From positions 372,001 to 436,000 of the forward strand of contig NZ_VTTP01000003.1 of the NCBI RefSeq assembly GCF_008364845.1: 64,000 nt of DNA, in the 5' to 3' direction. Positions 17,790 to 27,365 of this stretch are shown piece after piece; positions within the stretch are counted from its first letter, which is position 1; every line of letters begins with the position of its first letter. Below the pieces are notes generated by a model that did no database searches, had not been told where the DNA came from, and saw only the letters and a list, made by a program, of their open reading frames with translations. Source of the DNA: Actinotalea subterranea. Its GTDB lineage: Bacteria > Actinomycetota > Actinomycetes > Actinomycetales > Cellulomonadaceae. Both the position numbers and the translations under genes were made by a program.

Positions 17790-18965
17790 GTGGACCAGCA
17801 GGACCCAGGCTTCGACGTTTCACGTGGAACAGTCGATCCGGACGAGGCGCGCAGGGCAGCGATCATCGAGAGCCTCCCAGCCGTCGACGACTCGACCCCG
17901 CTCGCAGCCCAGCTCGCGGCCGACGCGCGACGACGTATCGACCTCTCAGGACGCCGGTTCCCGCGACCGACGCACACGCGTGTGGTCACTGTGGCGAACC
18001 AGAAGGGGGGCGTCGGCAAGACGACGACGACCGTCAACCTGGCGGCAGCACTGGCACAGGCGGGGCTCAACGTCCTGGTGATCGACAACGACCCCCAGGG
18101 CAACACCTCGACAGCTCTTGGCGTCGACCACCGGGCCGGGACTCCGTCTATCTACGAGGTGCTCGTCGAGGACGAGGACCTCGTCAACGTGGTCCAGCAG
18201 TCGACCCGGGTCCCACGGCTTCTCTGCGCGCCCGCGACGATCGACCTCTCGGGCGCCGAGATCGAGCTCGTCTCCCTCGTCGCGCGGGAGAACCGCCTGC
18301 GCAACGCGGTGTCGGCCTACCTCGAGGGCCGCGCCGCCGCCGGGCAGGACCGCCTCGACTACGTGTTCATCGACTGCCCGCCGAGCCTCGGCCTCCTGAC
18401 CGTCAACGCGTTCGTTGCTGCGCAGGAGGTGCTGATCCCGATCCAGTGCGAGTACTACGCGCTCGAGGGCCTCAGCCAGCTCCTCAAGAACGTGCAGCTC
18501 ATCAAGAACCACCTGAACCCGGCGCTCCACGTGTCGACGATCCTTCTGACCATGTACGACGCGCGGACCAACCTCGCGCAGCAGGTGGCGGCCGAGGTGC
18601 GCGAACACTTCCCTGCGCAGACCCTGCGCACGACCGTTCCGCGCTCCGTCCGCATCTCCGAGGCGCCCAGCTACGGCCAGACCGTCATGACGTACGACCC
18701 GGGTTCCACCGGCGCGCTCTCGTACCTGGCGGCGGCCCGTGAGCTCGCCGAACGTGCCACGGTGACCGCGCCGGCGCCCGACGCTACGCAGCCGTCGCCG
18801 ACCGCCAGCGCGGCACCGACCGCAACCGGGGTGGGTGCGCGCGGAGCGGACCACGCCGGACCGGGCCAGCCCGGAGCGAACGACGCCGAAGGCACGAGCC
18901 TGACCGCGGGCGCACCGGTGACCGCCGGTGGCCCCGAACGCACGTCCCCGAACGAGGAGATCTGA
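17790..18965 (+). CDS. parA: chromosome partitioning ATPase ParA
   Basis: This deviant Walker A ATPase drives segregation of ParB-parS complexes over the nucleoid. The motif [11 protein letters not shown] lies about 75 residues in, followed by VIDNDPQGN and FIDCPPSLG, then the ParA C-terminal region. The frame opens upstream to 17706. I prefer GTG 17790 (GGGAG 5 nt before), giving 391 residues, while ATG 17754 lacks a ribosome binding site. The last ~65 residues are Ala/Gly/Thr-rich and probably disordered. The stop and the parB start share TGATG. A parS lies inside codons 9-14. Confidence 0.93.
   Translation: MDQQDPGFDVSRGTVDPDEARRAAIIESLPAVDDSTPLAAQLAADARRRIDLSGRRFPRPTHTRVVTVANQKGGVGKTTTTVNLAAALAQAGLNVLVIDNDPQGNTSTALGVDHRAGTPSIYEVLVEDEDLVNVVQQSTRVPRLLCAPATIDLSGAEIELVSLVARENRLRNAVSAYLEGRAAAGQDRLDYVFIDCPPSLGLLTVNAFVAAQEVLIPIQCEYYALEGLSQLLKNVQLIKNHLNPALHVSTILLTMYDARTNLAQQVAAEVREHFPAQTLRTTVPRSVRISEAPSYGQTVMTYDPGSTGALSYLAAARELAERATVTAPAPDATQPSPTASAAPTATGVGARGADHAGPGQPGANDAEGTSLTAGAPVTAGGPERTSPNEEI
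17816..17831. promoter_or_regulatory. parS: parS site 5, inside the parA coding sequence
   Basis: CGTTTCACGTGGAACA has the parS core with one right-arm change and encodes residues D-V-S-R-G-T near the ParA N-terminus. Its survival in coding DNA fits selection on the site itself. Confidence 0.88.
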
Positions 18966-20236
18966 TGGCCGAGAAGCGTCGTGGACTGGGCCGGGGACTC
19001 GGGGCGCTGATCCCCAGCGCACCCACGGGTGACTCCCGTCCCGTCGATGTCTTCTTCCCCGGCGCATCGGCGCCCGCGGCACCGGTGCCTGCTGACGTCG
19101 CGGAGACGGTCGACGTCGTGGAGGCGACTGACCCCGTAGAGACGACTGAGCTGCCCGGCGGTGCGACCCACGAGGCGAGCACGAGCCCCGCTGTGGTCCA
19201 TGACGACAGGGGAGCGGCCGGCTACACCGCGCCGGTCGACGCGGGAAGTCCAGCGGCAGCACCCCCGGTCGAGCCGACAGACGACGGCTCCCACGACCGT
19301 GGACCGGCTGAGCCGGCGCACACGTCCGGCTCGACCGCCGACGGATCGGCCGCCCGCGCGCAGGGCGCTCCCGACCGGTACGACCTCCCCGACGGACTGC
19401 TCCCGGTGCCCGGTGTCCACTTCGCCGAGGTTCCCGTGGGCTCGGTGCGACCGAACCCGCGCCAGCCCCGAACGGTGTTCGACGAGGACGCCCTCGCCGA
19501 GCTCGTCGAGTCGATCCGGGAGATCGGCGTCCTCCAGCCGGTGGTCGTGCGTCCGCTGCCGTCGCAGGACGGGGAGCGTGCGTACGAGCTCATCATGGGC
19601 GAGCGGCGCCTGCGTGCGACGCGTGAGGCGGGCCTCGCGACAATCCCCGCCATCGTCCGTGAGACCGACGACGCCGACCTTCTCCGCGACGCGCTCCTCG
19701 AGAACCTCCACCGGAGCCAGCTCAACGCGCTCGAGGAGGCGGCCGCCTACCAGCAGCTCCTCGACGACTTCGGCTGCACCCACGAGGAGCTCGCCCAGCG
19801 CATCCACCGCTCCCGCCCGCAGATCACCAACACCCTGCGCCTCCTGCGCCTTCCGCCGCTCGTGCAGCGCCGCGTCGCCGCGGGGGTGCTGTCGGCGGGG
19901 CACGCCCGTGCACTGCTGGGCTTGCCGGACGCCGCCTCCATGGAACGGCTCGCCCAGCGCATCGTCGCCGAAGGGCTGTCGGTGCGGGCCACCGAGGAGA
20001 TCGTCACGCTCGGGGGAGACGCCGAGCGTCCCGCGACGGCTCGCCGCCCGCGCCCGGGTGACCGCAACGCGGCCCTCGACGACCTCGCCGCTCGGCTCTC
20101 CGACAAGTTCGAGACGCGCGTGAAGATCGCCCTGGGCAAGCAGAAGGGGCGGCTGACGGTCGAGTTCGCATCCGTCCAGGATCTCAACCGGATCCTCGAG
20201 ACCCTGTCCCCGGACGACCCCGGACTCCTCAAGTAG
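18965..20236 (+). CDS. parB: chromosome partitioning protein ParB
   Basis: ParB is a CTP-dependent clamp that loads at parS and spreads to form the segregation complex. Of 423 residues, the first ~140 are a long acidic, Ala/Pro/Thr-rich linker after [16 protein letters not shown], the ParA-activating N-terminus. The CTPase core shows [12 protein letters not shown] and the GERRLRAT box. The helix-turn-helix region ([16 protein letters not shown]) and C-terminal dimerisation domain follow. Six parS sites nearby are its expected targets. Confidence 0.96.
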   Translation: MAEKRRGLGRGLGALIPSAPTGDSRPVDVFFPGASAPAAPVPADVAETVDVVEATDPVETTELPGGATHEASTSPAVVHDDRGAAGYTAPVDAGSPAAAPPVEPTDDGSHDRGPAEPAHTSGSTADGSAARAQGAPDRYDLPDGLLPVPGVHFAEVPVGSVRPNPRQPRTVFDEDALAELVESIREIGVLQPVVVRPLPSQDGERAYELIMGERRLRATREAGLATIPAIVRETDDADLLRDALLENLHRSQLNALEEAAAYQQLLDDFGCTHEELAQRIHRSRPQITNTLRLLRLPPLVQRRVAAGVLSAGHARALLGLPDAASMERLAQRIVAEGLSVRATEEIVTLGGDAERPATARRPRPGDRNAALDDLAARLSDKFETRVKIALGKQKGRLTVEFASVQDLNRILETLSPDDPGLLK

Positions 20237-20466
20237 TCGGGCGAGCAGGCACACCCGACGACGCACGGCGCGCACCCGCCTGACCCCGGGCGAGCGGCAG
20301 CGATCGTCGACCTGCCCGACCCTGCCAAGGGCGCCAGGGCCGTCCACCCCCCGTCCAACCTGCGAAGGGTTCGGACGGCGAGAGACGGCGGCCCGCGCGC
20401 GAGGGACCCACGCAGGGTGGATCGTCCTGGGTGGGGCCAGCTCGCCGACGGAACGACGGCCTGCGC

Positions 20467-20482
20467 CGTTTCACGTGAAACG
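20467..20482. promoter_or_regulatory. parS: parS site 6 (perfect palindrome) downstream of parB
   Basis: CGTTTCACGTGAAACG is a perfect 16-bp palindrome in the 372-bp spacer 20237-20608 between the convergent parB and aminotransferase genes. The remainder of that spacer is GC-rich with short CCGGCC/CAGCCC reiterations and no gene I can support. Confidence 0.93.
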
Positions 20483-20608
20483 ACGCGGGCCCCTCACCGC
20501 ATCCCGGGCAATCGAGCCCGTCAACGCGCCGGCCCGGCAGCCCGCCGGCCCGGCAGAGCGTCAGCCCGCCAGCGCGTCAGCCCCGGCCCCGGCCACGGCC
20601 ACGGCCCC

Positions 20609-21976
20609 TCAGTGGACGTCGGGCCCGGCGCCCTCGACGGCATCTGCCTCGCGGTGCGCGTCGGTGCCCGCGCCGAAGATCTCGAGCAGCTCGGTCTCGG
20701 CGGCGACGACACCGGCGAGCCTCCGCACGCCCTCGCGGATCCGATCCGGCGTGGGGTAGCAGAACGAGAGGCGCATGTGGTTGGCGCCCTGGCCGTCGGC
20801 GTAGAACGCGGTGCCGGAAACGTACGCCACCAGTGCCGTGATCGCGCGTGGGAGCATCGCCTGGGCGTCGATCCCGTGAGGCAGCTTCACCCACGTGTAG
20901 AACCCGCCGTCGGGCACGGTCCACGACGCCTCGGGCATGTGCTCCGTCAGGGCGCCGATCATCGCGTCGCGACGTTCGCGGTACATCTCGCGGTAGGCCT
21001 TGATCTGGCCCCGCCAGTCGTGGTTGGCGAGGTATGTCGACACGGCGAGCTGCGACGCGTTGGACGGGCACAGGATCGCCGACTCGCTCGCGAGCACGAG
21101 CTTCTCGCGGATCGAGTGCGGCGCGACGGCCCAGCCCACGCGGTACCCCGGCGCGAACGTCTTCGAGAACGAGCCGAGGTAGATGACGCCGCTGTCGTCC
21201 ATCGACCGCATCGCGGGGAGGGGCTCGTTCTCGAAGCCCAGGAGTCCGTACGGGTTGTCCTCGACCACCAGGACGCCGTGCCGACGGGCGATCTCCAGCA
21301 CACGCGGCCGACGTTCGAGGCTCAGCGTCACACCCGCCGGGTTGTGGAAGTTCGGGACCGTGTAGAGGAGCTTCACCGCGCGGCCCTCGTGGTCGAGCCG
21401 GGTGAGCACCTCCTCGAGGGCCTCCGGGATGAGCCCGGCCTCGTCGAGGGGCACGTGCACGACGTCGGCCTCGTAGGCCCGGAAGACGCCGAGCGCCCCG
21501 ACGTAGCTGGGCGCCTCGGCGACGATCACGTCACCGGGGTTGATGAAGAGCCGCGTCACAAGATCGAGGGCTTGTTGTGAACCCGTCGTGACGACGACGT
21601 CGTCGGGGTGCGCCTCGATGCCCTCGAGCCGCATCACGTCGAGGATCTGCTCCCGCAGGGTCTGGTCGCCCTGGCCGGAGCCGTACTGCAGCGCCGTGGT
21701 GCCGCGCGACAGGACGAGCTCATGGGACAGCTCGGCGAGCGTCCGCAGCGGCAGCCCCTCGAGGTTCGGCATGCCGCCGGCGAGCGAGACGACCTCGGGC
21801 CGGTTCGCGACGGCGAAGAGGGCGCGGATCTCCGAGGCGCGCATCCCGTGGGTGCGGTCGGCGTAGGAGCCGATCCACGGGTCGAGGCGGGTTCCCGTGG
21901 CGGGACGGACGGTGTGGGCGGCGCCACCGGGGGTGGGCTTCACCCACCCCATCGGGTCGCCGTTGGCGGGAGTCAT
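20609..21976 (-). CDS. PLP-dependent aminotransferase (fold type I, class I/II)
   Basis: This is a pyridoxal-phosphate aminotransferase of the LysN/2-aminoadipate or MocR-like catalytic type, without a GntR DNA-binding domain. The PLP-binding Lys is in YLGSFSKTFAPG. The substrate/cofactor regions VSLAGGMPN and VPNFHNPAG are present. ATG 21976 gives 455 residues; the frame extends 27 nt further to 22003. The substrate cannot be read from sequence. It lies convergent to parB, as in several actinobacterial origins. Confidence 0.85.
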   Translation of the reverse strand: MTPANGDPMGWVKPTPGGAAHTVRPATGTRLDPWIGSYADRTHGMRASEIRALFAVANRPEVVSLAGGMPNLEGLPLRTLAELSHELVLSRGTTALQYGSGQGDQTLREQILDVMRLEGIEAHPDDVVVTTGSQQALDLVTRLFINPGDVIVAEAPSYVGALGVFRAYEADVVHVPLDEAGLIPEALEEVLTRLDHEGRAVKLLYTVPNFHNPAGVTLSLERRPRVLEIARRHGVLVVEDNPYGLLGFENEPLPAMRSMDDSGVIYLGSFSKTFAPGYRVGWAVAPHSIREKLVLASESAILCPSNASQLAVSTYLANHDWRGQIKAYREMYRERRDAMIGALTEHMPEASWTVPDGGFYTWVKLPHGIDAQAMLPRAITALVAYVSGTAFYADGQGANHMRLSFCYPTPDRIREGVRRLAGVVAAETELLEIFGAGTDAHREADAVEGAGPDVH

Positions 21977-22026
21977 GGCCACGAGTCTGCCACGCGCGGG
22001 CACTGCCGCTGCCGCGTTGAACGAAG

Positions 22027-22059
22027 GACGGGCACCGGCCCAGAGGACCGGTGCCCGTC
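22027..22059 (-). terminator. intrinsic terminator of the trxB-trxA operon
   Basis: A 12-bp perfect stem, GACGGGCACCGG with CCGGTGCCCGTC, encloses a 9-nt loop, about 20 bp after the trxA stop. It lacks a clear U-tract, common in high-GC actinobacteria. Confidence 0.8.
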
Positions 22060-22077
22060 CGACGGGTCAGGACGGCG

Positions 22078-22398
22078 TCAGACGACGCTCTCGATCTCGG
22101 TCACGAGGGCCGGCTTGGGCCGCGCGCCGACGATCTGCTTGACCAGCTCGCCGCCCTTGTAGATGTTGATGGTGGGGATCGACGTGATGCCGTACGCGGC
22201 GGTCACCGAGGGGTTGTCGTCCGTGTTGAGCTTCGCGATCTTCAGCCGCCCCTCGTAGGTGCCCGAGAGCTCCTCGAGGATGGGGGCGACCTGGCGGCAC
22301 GGGCCGCACCAGGGCGCCCAGAAGTCGACGAGCACGGGCACCTCGGACTCCAGGACCTCGGCCTTGAACGTCGCGTCGGTGACAGGAACGGTGGTCAC
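22078..22398 (-). CDS. trxA: thioredoxin
   Basis: This small disulfide reductase has the active site WCGPC at about residues 30-34 and the cis-Pro motif SIPT. GTG 22398 with GAGGAG 5 nt upstream gives 106 residues. Its start overlaps the trxB stop by 4 bp (GTGA), so reductase and thioredoxin are made together. A strong hairpin terminator follows. Confidence 0.96.
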   Translation of the reverse strand: MTTVPVTDATFKAEVLESEVPVLVDFWAPWCGPCRQVAPILEELSGTYEGRLKIAKLNTDDNPSVTAAYGITSIPTINIYKGGELVKQIVGARPKPALVTEIESVV

Positions 22399-23408
22399 AG
22401 GGTCTCCTCGATCTTCTCGGGCAGGGTTGCGGGGCTGGGGGGTTCGGTGGCGTCGACGAGCGACGCCAGGTAGTGCTGGGCGTCGAGCGCTGCCGCGCAG
22501 CCGGTGCCGGCTGCGGTGATCGCCTGGCGGTACACGTGGTCGACGAGGTCGCCGCACGCGAAGACGCCGTCGAGGTTGGTGCCGGTGCCGCGCGCCCCGG
22601 GGCCGCCCACGAGCACGTACCCGTTCTCGTCGAGGTCCACCTGGCCCTTGAGCAGCTCGTTGCGCGGGATGTGGCCGATCGCGACGAAGATGCCGGTCGC
22701 CGCGAGCTCCCGCTCGGCACCGGTCACCGTGTCGCGCAGCGTCACGCCGCTGACCTTGTCCTCGCCGTGGATGGCGGCGACCTCGCTGTTCCAGGCGAAC
22801 TCGATCTTCGGGTCCGAGAGCGCACGGTCGGCCATGATCTTCGACGCCCGGAGCTCGTCGCGGCGGTGCACCATCGTGACCTTGCTCGCGAAGCGCGTGA
22901 GGAACGTCGCCTCCTCGACCGCGGAGTCACCGCCGCCGACGACCACGATCTCCTGGTTGCGGAAGAAGAAGCCGTCGCACGTCGCGCACCAGGACACGCC
23001 GTGACCCGAGAGGCGCTTCTCGTCGGGCAGGCCGAGCTCGCGGTACGCGGAGCCCGTGGCGAGCACGACGGCGCGCGAGCGGTACGTCACGCCGTTGCCG
23101 GTGACCATCGTCTTGACGGGCCCGTCGAGCCAGGCCTGGACGACGTCGTCGTAGACGACCTCGGCGCCGAAGCGCTCGGCCTGCTTCTGCATGTTCTCCA
23201 TGAGCTCGGGGCCGTTGATGCCGTCGATGAACCCGGGGAAGTTCTCGACCTCCGTCGTGTTCATCAGGGCGCCGCCTGCCGTCACCGAGCCGGCGATGAC
23301 GACGGGGGCGAGCCCGGCACGCGCGGCGTAGACGGCGGCCGTGTACCCCGCGGGGCCGGAGCCGATGATGACCAGGTCGCGCACGAGCTCGGTCGATGGG
23401 TCGGTCAC
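22395..23408 (-). CDS. trxB: thioredoxin-disulfide reductase
   Basis: This FAD-dependent, NADPH-using flavoprotein reduces thioredoxin. GTG 23408 with AAGGA upstream gives 337 residues (an in-frame ATG further up at 23474 is not needed). The FAD motif [10 protein letters not shown] is N-terminal, the redox CxxC is in WCATCDG, and the NADPH motif [10 protein letters not shown] follows. The upstream region carries a SigR/SigH-like promoter, consistent with disulfide-stress control. Confidence 0.96.
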   Translation of the reverse strand: MTDPSTELVRDLVIIGSGPAGYTAAVYAARAGLAPVVIAGSVTAGGALMNTTEVENFPGFIDGINGPELMENMQKQAERFGAEVVYDDVVQAWLDGPVKTMVTGNGVTYRSRAVVLATGSAYRELGLPDEKRLSGHGVSWCATCDGFFFRNQEIVVVGGGDSAVEEATFLTRFASKVTMVHRRDELRASKIMADRALSDPKIEFAWNSEVAAIHGEDKVSGVTLRDTVTGAERELAATGIFVAIGHIPRNELLKGQVDLDENGYVLVGGPGARGTGTNLDGVFACGDLVDHVYRQAITAAGTGCAAALDAQHYLASLVDATEPPSPATLPEKIEETL

Positions 23409-23495
23409 GAGAAGTCCTTCGTCCGTGGGTCGGTCGGGCGCTCCGGTCGGGCCGGCCCTCGTCCGAGGAACCATGCCCGCTGCGCCGTCGGCGTC

Positions 23496-23521
23496 AACCG
23501 ATCCTAGGGCTGATCTGTTCC
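23496..23521 (-). promoter_or_regulatory. SigR/SigH-type promoter upstream of trxB
   Basis: On the minus strand, GGAACA (plus 23516-23521) is followed, 18 nt after GGAAC, by GTT (plus 23496-23498), matching the GGAAY-N18-GTT consensus of oxidative-stress sigma factors SigR (Streptomyces) and SigH (Mycobacterium). It lies 88 bp upstream of the trxB GTG and immediately after the murJ stop. A TTGACG overlaps the GTT, so a vegetative promoter could also exist. Confidence 0.55.
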
Positions 23522-23525
23522 TTGC

Positions 23526-26500
23526 TCAGGACAGCCGCACCTCGGCCAGCTCGACCCGGTTGCTGCCGTCCGCCGTCTGGGGGAGCTGCGTGAACCACAG
23601 GACGATGTGCGTCGCCTCCGTCGGCTCGGAGAACGTCAGCACCGTCTCCGCGCTCATCGGGCCGGACGCGAGGACCGTGCCCTGGTCGGGCGTCGAGGGG
23701 TCGGTCGCGCGGACCTCGACCATGCCGCCCGTGCCGTTCACCTGAAGCGTCACGGTGGTCACCGTCGTCGGCTCCGCGAGCGTCACGGCGTACCCGATGC
23801 CGCTCTTCATCCCGTAGGTCGGCGACTTGTAGGTGCGGGTGTACCAGGCCGTGGCCGGGTCCCCGTCGATCGCGAGCGGGACGGCCTCGGGGTGCTCGTT
23901 GTTGTCGCCGCCGGGGGGCAGGTCGATCATCTGCGCGCCCGCGATCGTCGGGACCCCGCCACCGTCCGCGGGCTCCTCGGGCGCGTCGGCAGGGGGCTCC
24001 ACGGCGTCGTCGGCGCCCGCGTCCTGGCCCGCGCCGTCGTCGGCCGCGTCGTCGTCCTGGGTCTGACCCGTGCCGAGGTCCGCGCCGCCGCCGATCGGCG
24101 GGGCGGGCGACGTGAGGGCGTTCCACGCCACGACGATCCCGATGAGCACCGCGACGCCCACGAGGATGAGCACGAGCGGCGTCGGGTCGAACCGCTTGCG
24201 GACGAGGGCCTCGGTGGACCGCCCGATGAGCGAGTCGAAGGCCTCGTGCGAGGGCTCGTTGCCCGACGACGGCCGCTGCCCCGGACGCTCGGGCCGACCC
24301 GCGGCCCCGGGCCAGCCGGTGCCCCCGGCACGGTTCGGCGGCACGACGGGCGGCGCCCCGGCGCCGACCACCGTGGGTGCGTCCTGCCGCACGACGGGCC
24401 CTGACGGCCCGTCGGCGCGCTGGGACACCGACCGGGGGTGCGACGCGGCGGCGTCGACCGAGGCGGCCGCGGCGGCAGCCTGCGCGGACTGGCGATGGAA
24501 CGCGGGCGGCGCCGCCGGGGGCGGGGTCCCGGGGCGCGCTGCGGGCCCGGCCTGGTCCGCGATGGACTCCCGCACGGACTGGCGCTGCACGGTGCGGGGC
24601 TGTCCGACGACGCCGTCCTGAACCACTGTCTCCTCGACGGCGGCACCGTCGCCTGCGGCGCGAGGACGGGCGGGGTCGGCGTCGGCGGCGCCCATGATGC
24701 TGGTGGGTGCGTCCTGCGGGTCCTCGGGCACGAAGCCTCCTTGGTCGCGTGGCACGGACGTCACGACGGGGCCCACCCGGGTCCCGGTCCACGGCGCCGG
24801 TCCGGCGGCCTTCAGGGCCGCGTCGGCCGCGCCGAACACCTCGTCCGCCGCGACGGCCGGCCACGGCTCGAGCTCACGGACGAGCTCGGCGGGGCTGTGC
24901 GGGCCGTCGTCGTGCGGACCGAGGGTCACGGCGCACAGCGTGTCGAGGTCGTTGGGCACCCCGGGGACGAGCTCGGCGGGGGCGACGGGGCTGCCCTCGA
25001 CGAGCGGGGCCGCGACCGCAGGACCGGGGTCCGACCCGGCGGGTGCGGGCCAGCGGCCCGTGAGGGTCAGGTACAGCAGGGACACGAGGGCGACGGTGTC
25101 CGCACGCGTCGTCGACCGGGCGTCGCCGATGCCGCGGCCGAGCAGCTCGCCGTCCATCGCGAGGCCGGAGACGACGACGCCGCCGTCGGGCGTCACGCGG
25201 ACGGCGGAGGGACGCAGCGCGAGGTGGTGCACGCCGCGGCGCCGGGCGACCTCGAGCGCGACGGCGGCCTCGCCGACGATCGCGCGCGCCTGGTCGGCCG
25301 GCAGCGGGCCGTGGGACGTCAGCTCGGCGAGGTCCCGCCCGGCGAGCGGCTCCGTCACGGTGTACGGCAGGCCGTCGTGGTCGCCCACGTCGAGGACCCG
25401 CAGGAGCCGGGGGTCGGAGACGAGGGCGGCACGCCGGGCCGCGTCCTGGGCGGCGCGGACGCGCTCGCCACGGAGCACGAGGGCGCGCACGGGGCGGTCG
25501 AGGATCTGGTCGACCGCGGTCCACGCCTCGACGTCCGGGAGGTCCGTGACCTCCGGCTCGTCCAGGCGGTACCGCCCTGCGAGCAGCGTGCCTCGTCCGA
25601 CGACGACGTCCAGTGGGTCACCTCCGTGTGCGTTCGCGGGACCCGTTCGACGCCAGGCAGGACGGCTTGCCGCGCCTGCGGGCCGGGACCCGCCCGGTGC
25701 GCCCATGCTACGGCGCACGCGACTGAGCAGCGGCTCGAGCAGCAGCCCGACCTCCTCGACCTTCAGCAGGCGCAGGAGCCCCACGTAGATGGCGGCCATG
25801 ACCACGCCGACGACGACGCACACGAGGACGGCCTTGACGAACCCGGCGCCGGACAGGTTGCCGAACAGGTGGCTCAGCGGCCAGCCGACGGCGGCGGCGA
25901 CCAGTGCCGCGATGATCGTCCGGACGTGGACGCGGATCAGGCGGCTGCCCGTGCCGCCCAGGCGGTGCCGCACGTGGAAGCCGCCCCACACGGCACCGAC
26001 CACGTACGAGGCGGCGATCGAGGCGCCCGCCGCCACGACCCACCAGCGTGCGGGCAGCACGAGGTACCCGAGCATGCTGCCCGTCGCGACGATGCCCGCC
26101 ATGACCACCTGGATGCGGAACAGGCCCTTGGCGTCCTCGTACGCGTAGAAGACGCGCTGGCACAGGGACCACGCACCCAGCGCGCCGAGGCCCGTCACCA
26201 TCGCGACGACGACGGGCGCGAGCGACCCGGCCTCGGCGGGCCGGGTCGCCTGGAAGACCACGCGGACCAGGGGGAGCGCGAGCACGGCAAGGACGGCTGT
26301 CGCGAAGACGGTGAAGACGACGATCAGGCGGAGCCCGTAGGAGAAGTCGGCGCGCACGGCCGCCTTGTCACGCGCGGCGGCGTGCGCCGAGAGGCGCGTG
26401 AAGAGGGCGGTGAGCAGCGACACCGTGACGAGGGAGTGCGGGAGCATGAACATCGTGAACGCGAGCGAGTAGGCGTTGTTGCCCGCCACGTCGTCCTGGT

Positions 26501-27365
26501 ACAGCTGCGCCGCGGCCGCGCTGACCCGCACCACGACGAGCGTCCCGGCCTGGCCGACCACGAGCGCGGCGAACGTCCACCCCGCGACCCGGCCGGCGCT
26601 GCCGAGCCCGCTGCCCCGCCAGTCGAGCCGCGGCCGGTACCGGAACCCGCTGCGGCGCAGGGGAACGATGAGCACGAGCGCCTGGGCGATGACGCCGAGG
26701 GTCGCGGACCCGCCGAGCACGGCGATGCGCTGGGCGTCCCACTGCGCGAACCCGTCGAGGTTGCCGTCGGGCTCGTACGTCCCGAACAGGACCATGAAGA
26801 CGACGAGGCCCGCGATCGCGACGACGTTGTTGACGACCGGAGCCCACATGTACGGGCCGAAGCTGCCGCGCGCGTTGAGCACCTGACCGAGCAGGGTGTA
26901 GACGCCGTAGAACAGCACCTGCGGGATGCACCACAGGGCGAACGCGGTGGCGAGGCCGGCGAAGGCCTGGTCCTTGACCTCCACGGCGAGCCACACGATC
27001 AGCGGTGCGGCCGCGGTGAGCAGCGCCGTCAGGCCGATGAGGAGCGCGCCGGCCAGCGTGAGCAGGCGGTCCACGTACTCCTGGCCGTTGGCGGAGCGGT
27101 ACGCGCGCACCACTTGGGGGACGAGGACCGCGTTGAGGACCCCGCCCGCCACGAGCATGTAGAGCATGTTCGGCAGCCAGTTGGCGACGGAGAACGCGTT
27201 CGCCGCGGCGGCGTTCGCGCCGATCGCGGCGATGAGGACCGACGCGCGGACGACGCCGAGGACGCGCGACGTCGCGGTGCCCGCGGCCATGACGACAGCG
27301 CTGCGTCCGAGCCGGGAGCCCCCGGCCGCGGGCGTCCCCGAACCGTCGGACGGGACGTCGCTCAT
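23526..27365 (-). CDS. murJ: MurJ lipid II flippase fused to a pseudokinase and a C-terminal extracellular domain
   Basis: The 1279-residue protein starts at ATG 27365, overlapping the DUF6049 stop (ATGA). Residues ~20-555 are a MurJ/MviN flippase with about 14 hydrophobic segments; it moves lipid II outward for peptidoglycan synthesis. Residues ~590-810 are kinase-like (LLAGRYRLDEPE at the start), but the catalytic loop reads HLALRPS around 713, lacking the HRD aspartate, so it is a pseudokinase. A Pro/Ala linker, a membrane helix at ~1057-1083 and an extracellular discoidin-like domain (~1138-1279, DPATAWYT) follow. The layout matches mycobacterial MviN (Rv3910), where phosphorylation and FhaA binding regulate the flippase. 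Confidence 0.95.
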   Translation of the reverse strand: MSDVPSDGSGTPAAGGSRLGRSAVVMAAGTATSRVLGVVRASVLIAAIGANAAAANAFSVANWLPNMLYMLVAGGVLNAVLVPQVVRAYRSANGQEYVDRLLTLAGALLIGLTALLTAAAPLIVWLAVEVKDQAFAGLATAFALWCIPQVLFYGVYTLLGQVLNARGSFGPYMWAPVVNNVVAIAGLVVFMVLFGTYEPDGNLDGFAQWDAQRIAVLGGSATLGVIAQALVLIVPLRRSGFRYRPRLDWRGSGLGSAGRVAGWTFAALVVGQAGTLVVVRVSAAAAQLYQDDVAGNNAYSLAFTMFMLPHSLVTVSLLTALFTRLSAHAAARDKAAVRADFSYGLRLIVVFTVFATAVLAVLALPLVRVVFQATRPAEAGSLAPVVVAMVTGLGALGAWSLCQRVFYAYEDAKGLFRIQVVMAGIVATGSMLGYLVLPARWWVVAAGASIAASYVVGAVWGGFHVRHRLGGTGSRLIRVHVRTIIAALVAAAVGWPLSHLFGNLSGAGFVKAVLVCVVVGVVMAAIYVGLLRLLKVEEVGLLLEPLLSRVRRSMGAPGGSRPAGAASRPAWRRTGPANAHGGDPLDVVVGRGTLLAGRYRLDEPEVTDLPDVEAWTAVDQILDRPVRALVLRGERVRAAQDAARRAALVSDPRLLRVLDVGDHDGLPYTVTEPLAGRDLAELTSHGPLPADQARAIVGEAAVALEVARRRGVHHLALRPSAVRVTPDGGVVVSGLAMDGELLGRGIGDARSTTRADTVALVSLLYLTLTGRWPAPAGSDPGPAVAAPLVEGSPVAPAELVPGVPNDLDTLCAVTLGPHDDGPHSPAELVRELEPWPAVAADEVFGAADAALKAAGPAPWTGTRVGPVVTSVPRDQGGFVPEDPQDAPTSIMGAADADPARPRAAGDGAAVEETVVQDGVVGQPRTVQRQSVRESIADQAGPAARPGTPPPAAPPAFHRQSAQAAAAAASVDAAASHPRSVSQRADGPSGPVVRQDAPTVVGAGAPPVVPPNRAGGTGWPGAAGRPERPGQRPSSGNEPSHEAFDSLIGRSTEALVRKRFDPTPLVLILVGVAVLIGIVVAWNALTSPAPPIGGGADLGTGQTQDDDAADDGAGQDAGADDAVEPPADAPEEPADGGGVPTIAGAQMIDLPPGGDNNEHPEAVPLAIDGDPATAWYTRTYKSPTYGMKSGIGYAVTLAEPTTVTTVTLQVNGTGGMVEVRATDPSTPDQGTVLASGPMSAETVLTFSEPTEATHIVLWFTQLPQTADGSNRVELAEVRLS

